5,267 bases of DNA from an uncultured Lachnospiraceae bacterium. Its GTDB lineage: Bacteria; Bacillota; Clostridia; Lachnospirales; Lachnospiraceae. A program made the position numbers and the translations under genes. The notes under the pieces are model-generated. The model had not been told where the DNA came from. It worked only from the letters and a program-made list of their open reading frames with translations, and did no database searches. The stretch lies in contig URMK01000129.1 in NCBI GenBank assembly GCA_900548905.1, positions 1 through 5,267 of the forward strand, written 5' to 3'. Below, piece after piece: positions 1 to 5,267 of the stretch (its first letter is position 1; each line of letters begins with the position of its first letter).

Positions 1-77
1 CAGCACCGCCCCAGGGGAACGCCGGGAAGGCAGCCGGGGACACCCAGGGCAGGTTCGGACGTGATGCACAGCGGTAA
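1..77 (+). CDS. Possible 3' end of a GC-rich convergent gene (partial, uncertain)
   Basis: The first 60 bases are about 75% G+C, far above the rest of the window. The plus-strand frame starting at base 3 is open to a TAA at 75-77, and 18 of its 24 sense codons end in G or C. The predicted tail is rich in Gly, Ala, Gln and Arg (for example QGNAGKAAGD, then GRFGRDAQR), faintly like imperfect Gly-X-Y repeats. It would end 4 nt before the stop of the minus-strand ABC gene (82-84), a tail-to-tail arrangement. Frame 1 is also open, to a TAG at 115-117, and minus-strand frames are open too, so with so few codons the call is weak. No family is recognised. The stretch may simply be GC-rich intergenic DNA. 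Confidence 0.25.
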   Translation, partial: APPQGNAGKAAGDTQGRFGRDAQR

Positions 78-81
78 AACC

Positions 82-1872
82 CTATTCAAACTGTGCAAGA
101 TACATTTGTCTGTATAGACCGTCCTGTCGAATCAGCTCTTCATGAGTCCCCTGCTGAATAACGTCACCTTCGTTTACCACAAGAATAATGTCGGCGTTCC
201 GTATTGTGGACAATCTGTGAGCGATAATAAAGCAGGTTTTCCCCTCCATCAGCTTTCTCATCGCTTCCTGGATTTTCATCTCGGTACGGGTGTCCACATT
301 GGAAGTTGCTTCATCCAGGATGAGCATCCTTGCCGGCAGGAGCATCGCCCTGGCTATTGTCAGAAGCTGCTTCTGCCCTTTGGATATGTTGGTCCCTTCA
401 TCAGTGAGAATTGTATCATAGCCCTGGGGAAGCCTGCGGATAAATCCGTCAATCCCGGCCGCTTTGGCCGCTTCCCGGACCTTTTCCGCTTCCATTCCCT
501 GTTCCATCCCGCCCAGGCTGCCATAGGCCAGATTATCATAAATACTTCCCTGGAACAGCCATGTATCCTGCAGTACCATGGCATAGGACTTACGCAGGCT
601 CTCTCTTGTAATACCGGAGACATCATTACCGTCTACACAAATACGTCCATCCTGAATATCGTAAAACCGCATGAGAAGATTGATGAGGGTGGTCTTTCCG
701 GCCCCTGTAGGCCCTACAACCGCTACCATTTTACCGGGTTTTACATGAAAACTCAAGTCATGGATAATAGTTTTAACAGAATTATAGCCAAATTTTACAT
801 GGGAAAGTTCCACATCCCCTTCCGCCTGTGTAAGCACCATGCAGTTTTCTGCATCCGCCGGTTCCTCCGGCTCATCCAGCAGCCGGAAAATACGCTCTGC
901 GGCGGCAATCGAGGACTGCAGATCACTGATTATATTAGCCGCTTCATTAATCGGCCCCGAAAACTTTCTGGAATACAGAACAAACGAAGATATGTTCCCG
1001 ATGCTCATACTCCCAAACAGATACAATACTGCCCCAAATACACTGATCAGGGACAAAGAAAGATTGTTCACAAAGTTTACCATAGGCCCTACAATACTGC
1101 CGTAATATTCCGCCCGGTAATAGGCCTTCATAGCCTTTTCATTTTTCCTCTCGAACCGATCAATGGTATTATCCTCCTGGCAATAGGCCCGTAAGGTTTT
1201 CTGCCCGGAAACCATCTCCTCCACAAAGCCGTTCAATTCCCCCAATTTCGCCGATCGCTCCCGGAACAATGGCCTTGTTTTGCCCGTAAGATAACGGGTG
1301 ATGCATATGGACAGAGGCATGGTAAAAGCAAAAACCAGGACAAGCCGTGGAGAAATCAGCACCATCATGATAAATGCGCCGCTTACCGTTATTACCGTAG
1401 TCAGAAGCTGCACCACATCATCGGAGAGAGAAGCGTTCACCGTATCTATATCATAGGAAATCCGACTGATAATATCCCCGCTCTGATGCACGTCAAAATA
1501 CCCCACCGGCAGGGAAAGCAGTTTTTCAAACACATCCCTGCGCATCCTGTAGACCACCTTCCGGCTTATGGCTATCATCAATACCTGAAGCAGATAAGAA
1601 AAAATGGAGGACACCACATAAAAGCCCGCCATCCATGCCGCGTAATAAAAAACCCTGCTGAAATCCACTCTGCCTGCGCCCGGTTCAATGGCATCCACCG
1701 CATAGCCGGAAAGCATCGGCCCTATCAGCGCAAATAAATTGCTGCCTACCGTCAAAGCAAAAGCGGCGGTAAGATACCACTTATAATGCATCAGATACCC
1801 GCCGAGCCTCAACAGGGTTCCGGCCTTCCCTTTGTCTTTTTTCTGTTTTTTTCCTGTTCCTCCCCATCTCAT
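82..1872 (-). CDS. ABC exporter half-transporter, consensus-site subunit (596 aa)
   Basis: This is an inner-membrane ABC exporter subunit with an N-terminal six-helix membrane domain (about residues 25-320) and a C-terminal ATPase domain (about 350-596). Visible motifs are an A-loop aromatic near Y363, Walker A GPTGAGKT at 387-394, Q-loop Q435, signature ISKGQ at 496-500, Walker B MLILDE at 516-521 with catalytic E521 intact, D-loop SNVD, and switch H552. The signature departs from LSGGQ, as is common for one half of heterodimeric exporters. I chose the ATG at 1872 because it forms an ATGA overlap with the stop of the upstream ABC gene and has AGGAG (1883-1887) 10 nt upstream. It also gives the short basic N-terminus (MRWGGTGKKQKK) that I recall for this family. 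An ATG at 1923 would add 17 residues but has a poor ribosome site. The partner is the gene immediately upstream. The substrate is unknown; multidrug or lipid-like compounds are possible by family only. Confidence 0.93.
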   Translation of the reverse strand: MRWGGTGKKQKKDKGKAGTLLRLGGYLMHYKWYLTAAFALTVGSNLFALIGPMLSGYAVDAIEPGAGRVDFSRVFYYAAWMAGFYVVSSIFSYLLQVLMIAISRKVVYRMRRDVFEKLLSLPVGYFDVHQSGDIISRISYDIDTVNASLSDDVVQLLTTVITVSGAFIMMVLISPRLVLVFAFTMPLSICITRYLTGKTRPLFRERSAKLGELNGFVEEMVSGQKTLRAYCQEDNTIDRFERKNEKAMKAYYRAEYYGSIVGPMVNFVNNLSLSLISVFGAVLYLFGSMSIGNISSFVLYSRKFSGPINEAANIISDLQSSIAAAERIFRLLDEPEEPADAENCMVLTQAEGDVELSHVKFGYNSVKTIIHDLSFHVKPGKMVAVVGPTGAGKTTLINLLMRFYDIQDGRICVDGNDVSGITRESLRKSYAMVLQDTWLFQGSIYDNLAYGSLGGMEQGMEAEKVREAAKAAGIDGFIRRLPQGYDTILTDEGTNISKGQKQLLTIARAMLLPARMLILDEATSNVDTRTEMKIQEAMRKLMEGKTCFIIAHRLSTIRNADIILVVNEGDVIQQGTHEELIRQDGLYRQMYLAQFE

Positions 1873-3692
1873 ACCACGGCTTCTCCTGTCTGTGAACTGC
1901 TTATTTCCCTGTATACCTGACATCTTTCTAACAGATCCTCATGCGTCCCATATCCGATCATCTCCCCGTCCTCCAGCACAAGTATATGATCGGCATGCAT
2001 AACAGAGCTGATCCTCTGGGCAATCATAATCGTGGTCGTATCCCGGAAATGCTCCTTCAGCTGCCTCCGGAGTTTTGCATCCGTCCGGTAATCCAGTGCG
2101 CTGGAGGAATCGTCCAGCACGAGGATATCAGGCCGTGCTGCCAGTGCCCTGGCAATTAAAATACGCTGTTTCTGGCCGCCGCTCAAATTGGCTCCCTTGA
2201 TATCCAGCATAGCTCCTTCACTGCGTTCTTTTTCCCTTGTGAATTCGTCTGCCTGCGCGTATTCCAGCGCCTTTATTACCTCTTCCCGAGACAGCTTTCT
2301 CCCCATCCTTACATTTTCATAAATAGAATCCTCGAAAATCGTATCGTTCTGGAAAACCACACCAAACTTTTTTTGAAGCTCTTTCCTCTCCAGACTGCGG
2401 ATATCCATCCCATCTATCAGGATCCTGCCCTGATCCACATCCACAAGCCGCATCAGTACGGCTGCCAGTGTGGTCTTCCCGGATCCGGTCGCCCCTATTA
2501 CCCCCAGCATTTCTCCTTTTTTTAAAGAAAAAGAGATATCCTTCAGATTTGGTTCCTTTTTATTATAGGAAAAGGTAACATGGTCGAACACTATCCCTTT
2601 CTGTCTTTGCCCCTGCTCTTCCCATTCCGGCCACACTTTCTCTTGATTTCTTTCCTTCTCTTTCTTTGTTTCCTTCTCTTTATCGTTCTGCGCGCCGGAG
2701 TCGAAAGATTCCTCTTCTTTATCTATACCGCACATGCGCTCCATATCCTCCCCACAGCCCAATACCTGATCTATCCTGGCCCCCGATGCCACCGCCTTAT
2801 TAATAATGACAAACATACGGGAAATGGACATCATGGCATTGAGGATGATAGTGAAATACGTCATAAATGCCAATATCTTACCAACCTCGGAGGTTCCCGC
2901 ATTTACGCGATAGGCTCCTGCCAGGATAACCCCCACCAACCCCAGGTTTAATAGCATATTCATGGACGGATTCAGGACCGCCATAGTCTGCTCCGCATTC
3001 CTTTCGCATGTGACGACCAATGTATTAATACGGTCAAATTTGTCCTTTTCATAATCCATTTTAGACAGCGCCCGGATAACCCTGATTCCTGCAATATCCT
3101 CTCTGACCAAACAAACAAACTTATCCGCAGCTTCCTGCAGTCTGCGATACAGCGGCATGCCCTTCCGGGAGACTGCTATCATGACAATTGCCAGAACAGG
3201 CATGACCAGCAGAAGAACAGACGCCAGAACCGGATCCAAAGCCATTGTAAAAATAATTCCCCCCACAAGCAGGATAGGCGCCCGGACCCCAAGTCTCTGG
3301 ATTCTGCCAATCATCTGATTTACATTATAAGTATCCGTCGTAAGCCTCGATATTAAGGATGCTTTCGTAAATAAATTCGTCTGCTTGTCCGACAAATACA
3401 TTGTCTTGGCAAACAAATCATGCCGGATAATCTGTGTTGCATCACTTGCAACCCTGGAGGCCATCCGGTTTGCAATGATATTAAATGCTACAGCCACAAA
3501 GGAACAGATTATCATGACTCCTCCCCACAGATAGATCTTCTGCAGGCTTTTCATAGGTATCACATTATCTATTACATAGGCCAGTACCCAGGGAATACAC
3601 AGATCCATAATAGAACCGATAAATTTAACTGTAAAACCAATACCCATCCTTTTATAATAGGGCCTTAAATAAAAAGAAATTATTTTTTTCAT
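1869..3692 (-). CDS. ABC exporter half-transporter, degenerate-site subunit (607 aa)
   Basis: This is an ABC exporter subunit with six predicted membrane helices (about 15-300) followed by an ATPase domain (about 367-607). Walker A GATGSGKT is at 400-407, Q448 is the Q-loop, and the signature LSGGQ at 503-507 is canonical. The Walker B region reads LVLDDSSSALD (524-534), so D528 replaces the catalytic Glu. The switch position reads IAQR with Q559 instead of His. These two changes mark the degenerate half of a heterodimeric exporter; the next gene supplies the complementary site. Between membrane and ATPase domains lies an unusually long, charged, Lys/Glu-rich linker (about 314-366). The start ATG overlaps the Nudix stop as ATGA (3689-3692), suggesting translational coupling. 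Its ribosome site is weak (GGGG at 3698-3701), which fits reliance on coupling. Length is otherwise near the family norm of about 580-600. Confidence 0.93.
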   Translation of the reverse strand: MKKIISFYLRPYYKRMGIGFTVKFIGSIMDLCIPWVLAYVIDNVIPMKSLQKIYLWGGVMIICSFVAVAFNIIANRMASRVASDATQIIRHDLFAKTMYLSDKQTNLFTKASLISRLTTDTYNVNQMIGRIQRLGVRAPILLVGGIIFTMALDPVLASVLLLVMPVLAIVMIAVSRKGMPLYRRLQEAADKFVCLVREDIAGIRVIRALSKMDYEKDKFDRINTLVVTCERNAEQTMAVLNPSMNMLLNLGLVGVILAGAYRVNAGTSEVGKILAFMTYFTIILNAMMSISRMFVIINKAVASGARIDQVLGCGEDMERMCGIDKEEESFDSGAQNDKEKETKKEKERNQEKVWPEWEEQGQRQKGIVFDHVTFSYNKKEPNLKDISFSLKKGEMLGVIGATGSGKTTLAAVLMRLVDVDQGRILIDGMDIRSLERKELQKKFGVVFQNDTIFEDSIYENVRMGRKLSREEVIKALEYAQADEFTREKERSEGAMLDIKGANLSGGQKQRILIARALAARPDILVLDDSSSALDYRTDAKLRRQLKEHFRDTTTIMIAQRISSVMHADHILVLEDGEMIGYGTHEDLLERCQVYREISSSQTGEAVV

Positions 3693-4117
3693 TTTATCCC
3701 CAATTCGCTTCCCTTTCTTAATAAAAACGGCTGTATATCGGGATACGTCCAGAATTCCCTTTCTGTTGGGAATTTATCATATAACTTAACCTCTGCTATC
3801 TCAAAGGCGGGCAGGGAGCCTGATTCCTTAACCTCGGCATAATAAAGCATACCGAAGCTGGCTCTTTCTCCCTGTCTCAGACAGGAATATGCACAAACAG
3901 GATGAAGTGTATACTGTACCGCCCCTGTTTCTTCATACAGCTCTCTGCGGGCCGTATCCTCTATGCACTCGCCCGGTTCTCTGTGTCCTCCCGGAAATTC
4001 CCATGACTTCCGGTCTTTATGACGGCACAATACCCATTTCCCATCTTTTATCGCTATAATTACAGCAAAATCAAATATGGACTCCTCCGCTTTATCATAA
4101 AATGCAACCTGAACCAT
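3689..4117 (-). CDS. Nudix hydrolase, MutT/YtkD-like (142 aa)
   Basis: This is a cytoplasmic Nudix-fold pyrophosphatase of NDP-X compounds. The Nudix box spans residues 44-66 and matches GX5EX7REUXEEXGU: G44, E50, R58-E59-L60, E62-E63, G65. Only the last position, Ala66, differs from the usual bulky aliphatic residue. The metal-binding glutamates are all present, so it should be active. The lead-in WEFPGGHREPGE and the overall size recall 8-oxo-dGTPase-like proteins such as Bacillus YtkD, but substrate cannot be assigned from motifs alone. The ATG at 4117 is preceded by AGGAG (4123-4127) at a 5-nt spacing. It lies 45 nt after the deaminase gene with no terminator between, and its TGA overlaps the ATG of the first ABC subunit. 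Deaminase plus Nudix suggests deoxynucleotide pool maintenance. Confidence 0.9.
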   Translation of the reverse strand: MVQVAFYDKAEESIFDFAVIIAIKDGKWVLCRHKDRKSWEFPGGHREPGECIEDTARRELYEETGAVQYTLHPVCAYSCLRQGERASFGMLYYAEVKESGSLPAFEIAEVKLYDKFPTEREFWTYPDIQPFLLRKGSELGIK

Positions 4118-4162
4118 TTTATCTCCTTTACACTACACTGTGACATTTTCATTACCCGGTTT

Positions 4163-4651
4163 TCAGTAACCAAAAGCACCCGTCAATGATTCATCCTCCT
4201 CCACCCATTCCTGTACCGCTATCTCGCGGAACATATCCTTTGTATCCCTGACAAATACCTTTTCAATCCCCGCATTGATTACCAGTCTTTTACACATGGA
4301 ACAGCAACAGGAATTTTGTATATATTTCCCGTTATCCATTTCTATTCCCACCAGATACAGACTGCTCCCTATCATCTTATCCCTTGATGCACTAATAATA
4401 GCATTTGCCTCCGCATGCACACTGCGGCATAATTCATAACGCTCCCCTCTGGGAATTTTCATCTTGGAACGAATACATTCGCCCAGATCAGAACAATTTT
4501 TCCTTCCTCTCGGCGCTCCCACATACCCTGTGGAAATCACTTCATCATTCTTAACGATAACCGCACCATAATGCCTGCGGATACATGTACACCGCTGGGA
4601 CACCACCTCTGCCAAATCAAGATAATAATTTTCTTTGTCTCTTCTTGCCAT
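4163..4651 (-). CDS. dCMP/cytidine deaminase family protein (162 aa)
   Basis: This is a zinc-dependent deaminase of the dCMP deaminase (ComEB-like) family, which converts dCMP to dUMP on the route to dTMP. The sequence shows a TGYVGAPRGR segment (41-50) typical of dCMP deaminases, and the catalytic HAE at 79-81 (H79 zinc ligand, E81 proton shuttle). The second zinc motif is CSMC (C117, C120) within NSCCCSMCKR. The usual Pro before the first zinc Cys is replaced by Cys. The ATG at 4651 is chosen because GGAGG (4657-4661) sits 5 nt upstream and a strong promoter lies at 4688-4715. A longer reading frame exists, from a TTG at 4777, but that TTG is inside the loop of the tRNA terminator and upstream of the promoter, so the 42-residue extension is rejected. 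It appears to be the first gene of a four-gene operon. True substrate (dCMP versus another cytosine compound) is inferred from family. Confidence 0.9.
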   Translation of the reverse strand: MARRDKENYYLDLAEVVSQRCTCIRRHYGAVIVKNDEVISTGYVGAPRGRKNCSDLGECIRSKMKIPRGERYELCRSVHAEANAIISASRDKMIGSSLYLVGIEMDNGKYIQNSCCCSMCKRLVINAGIEKVFVRDTKDMFREIAVQEWVEEDESLTGAFGY

Positions 4652-4656
4652 AGAAT

Positions 4657-4661
4657 CCTCC
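4657..4661 (-). promoter_or_regulatory. Ribosome binding site deciding the deaminase start
   Basis: GGAGG, within GGGGAGGA, lies 5 nt before the ATG at 4651. It is the strongest Shine-Dalgarno match upstream of any in-frame start of this gene and fixes the 162-residue form. Confidence 0.8.
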
Positions 4662-4687
4662 CCTTCCGTTTTTACCGTCTCTTTTAA

Positions 4688-4715
4688 ATTATATACCTCT
4701 TCCCGGTTCTTGCAA
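4688..4715 (-). promoter_or_regulatory. Sigma-A-type promoter of the deaminase-Nudix-ABC operon
   Basis: Read on the minus strand, a -35 TTGCAA (4710-4715) and a perfect -10 TATAAT (4688-4693) are separated by 16 nt. Transcription would start near 4681, giving a leader of about 30 nt before the deaminase ATG. It lies downstream of the tRNA-Lys terminator, so the operon is transcribed independently of the tRNA cluster. The position also rules out the longer deaminase start. Confidence 0.75.
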
Positions 4716-4758
4716 GGTATCCTCTTTAAAAAAGCCTTTTTCCTTTGATTTTGAGCAC

Positions 4759-4791
4759 AAAAAAACCTCAGTACCAATTACTGAGGTTTTT
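4759..4791 (-). terminator. Intrinsic terminator of the tRNA cluster
   Basis: A perfect 8-bp stem, CCTCAGTA (4766-4773) with TACTGAGG (4779-4786), encloses a 5-nt loop. On the minus strand the stem is followed by seven T (4765-4759) and preceded by five A, which extend the pairing. It begins only 3 nt after the tRNA-Lys 3' end and separates the tRNA operon from the deaminase promoter. The T tract in the other orientation is five long, so some activity in both directions is possible. Confidence 0.9.
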
Positions 4792-4794
4792 GAC

Positions 4795-4867
4795 TGAAGC
4801 ACGGGGGATTCGAACCCCCGACAACCTGATTAAAAGTCAGGTGCTCTACCGACTGAGCTAGTGCTCC
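4795..4867 (-). tRNA. tRNA-Lys (UUU)
   Basis: A 73-nt cloverleaf with acceptor GGAGCAC paired to GTGCTTC (one G-U pair) and discriminator A. The anticodon loop CTTTTAA has anticodon TTT at 4832-4834, and the T arm is GGGGG-TTCGAAT-CCCCC. The 3' CCA is not encoded (GTC follows), so it must be added enzymatically. It is the last gene of the cluster, directly ahead of the terminator. Confidence 0.97.
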
Positions 4868-4899
4868 TTAATAATTATTTAATTTGTGACAGTAAGAAA

Positions 4900-4972
<73 letters not shown>

Positions 4973-4979
4973 ATTTGAG

Positions 4980-5053
4980 TAGCGGGGACAGGATTTGAAC
5001 CTATGACCTTCGGGTTATGAGCCCGACGAGCTTCCAGACTGCTCCACCCCGCG
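4980..5053 (-). tRNA. Initiator tRNA-fMet (CAU)
   Basis: A 74-nt cloverleaf with loop CTCATAA (anticodon CAT). Two initiator hallmarks are visible: three consecutive G-C pairs at the bottom of the anticodon stem (TCGGG/CCCGA), and an unpaired 1-72 position at the acceptor end (CGCGGGG against CCCCGCT). The mismatch is C1-U72, whereas E. coli and Bacillus have C1-A72. The D loop (AGTCTGGAA) and T loop (TTCAAAT) are initiator-like. CCA is not encoded. An elongator Met is unlikely given these features. Confidence 0.95.
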
Positions 5054-5065
5054 TTAACCATATAT

Positions 5066-5095
5066 ATTGTAACACCATATCGGCACTACATGCAA
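5066..5095 (-). promoter_or_regulatory. Candidate internal promoter before tRNA-fMet
   Basis: In the 60-nt AT-rich gap between tRNA-Tyr and tRNA-fMet, the minus strand carries a -35-like TTGCAT (5090-5095) and a -10 TACAAT (5066-5071) spaced by 18 nt. The predicted start, near 5059, is about 6 nt before the fMet 5' end. It could give fMet-Phe-Lys transcripts independent of Thr-Tyr. This is pattern evidence only. Confidence 0.45.
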
Positions 5096-5113
5096 CTTTT
5101 ATTTGATAAAAAA

Positions 5114-5195
5114 TGGATGGAGGTGGATTCGAACCACCGAAGCAATTTGCAGCAGATTTACAGTCTGTCCCCTTTGGCCACTCGGGAATCCATCC
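5114..5195 (-). tRNA. tRNA-Tyr (GUA)
   Basis: An 82-nt class II tRNA with acceptor GGATGGA/TCCATCC and discriminator A. The anticodon loop CTGTAAA has anticodon GTA at 5159-5161. A long variable arm has a short GCA/TGC stem, and the T arm is GGTGG-TTCGAAT-CCACC. The base of the anticodon stem is odd: A27 faces C43, leaving four clean pairs, where typical bacterial tRNA-Tyr has G27-C43. CCA is not encoded. Confidence 0.95.
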
Positions 5196-5213
5196 ATATT
5201 AATTAACTCTATA

Positions 5214-5267
5214 AGCCGATGATCGGACTCGAACCGATAACCTGCTGATTACAAATCAGCTGCTCTG
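5214..5267 (-). tRNA. tRNA-Thr (UGU), 5' part outside the window
   Basis: The 3' 54 nt of a tRNA are present: anticodon stem GCTGA/TCAGC with loop TTTGTAA (anticodon TGT at 5251-5253), T arm ATCGG-TTCGAGT-CCGAT, and acceptor 3' strand CATCGGC with discriminator T. U73 is typical of threonine tRNAs in Bacillota. No CCA is encoded. The D arm is only partly included and the acceptor 5' strand is beyond the edge. The gene is 18 nt upstream of tRNA-Tyr. Confidence 0.93.

Noticed and set aside
142..1194. 350-codon plus-strand open frame antisense to the second ABC subunit
   Set aside because: It lies wholly opposite a clear ABC gene with all motifs, has no ribosome site before its ATG, and its translation is a Pro/His/Ile-rich sequence without recognisable domains. 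It is a shadow frame.
1873..1923. Upstream ATG adding 17 residues to the second ABC subunit
   Set aside because: It would create a 55-nt overlap with a poor ribosome site, whereas the ATG at 1872 gives a 4-nt ATGA overlap, has AGGAG upstream and matches the other junction in the operon.
2580..2951. Plus-strand frame with a Phe/Leu-rich, membrane-like segment
   Set aside because: The hydrophobic stretch is only the complement of the Lys/Glu-rich linker codons of the first ABC subunit, and no ribosome site precedes it.
4652..4758. Possible riboswitch or T-box leader ahead of the deaminase
   Set aside because: The predicted leader is only about 30 nt from start site to ATG, and no conserved T-box or riboswitch element or second terminator is visible.

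Overview
The window looks like chromosomal DNA from a low-to-mid GC Gram-positive anaerobe, most likely a Bacillota/Clostridia member of Lachnospiraceae type. This rests on the Firmicutes-style strong AGGAG ribosome sites, a tRNA-Thr with U73, and my recall that the short dCMP-deaminase-like protein here resembles clostridial homologues. The taxonomic call is inference, since no search was run. All confidently called genes lie on the minus strand, so transcription runs from right to left.

Right end (4795-5267): a tRNA cluster, read in transcription order as Thr(UGU, cut by the window edge), Tyr(GUA), initiator Met(CAU), Phe(GAA) and Lys(UUU). None of the 3' ends visible here carries an encoded CCA. 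A plausible internal promoter sits in the 60-nt gap between Tyr and fMet. A strong intrinsic terminator begins only 3 nt after the tRNA-Lys gene.

Middle (3689-4715): just past the terminator is a good sigma-A-type promoter (TTGCAA, 16 nt, TATAAT). It is followed by a 162-residue dCMP-deaminase-family protein and, 45 nt later, a 142-residue Nudix hydrolase.

Left (82-3692): two ABC half-transporters follow, each starting in a 4-nt ATGA overlap with the preceding gene. They form a complementary heterodimeric exporter. The first subunit has a degenerate Walker B (D-D) and switch loop (Gln for His) but a canonical LSGGQ. The second has an intact Walker B Glu and His but a non-canonical ISKGQ signature. 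Together they should make one consensus and one degenerate ATP site, as in TM287/288, LmrCD and BmrCD.

The four genes appear to be one operon joining nucleotide-pool enzymes (deaminase, Nudix) to an export pump. The transported substrate cannot be read from the sequence. The first ~80 bases at the left edge are about 75% GC, unlike the rest, and may hold the 3' end of a convergent plus-strand gene. I found no CRISPR, insertion sequence or rRNA, and no novel system that I can defend. The most distinctive points are the operon composition, a highly charged linker insertion in the first ABC subunit, and small tRNA peculiarities.
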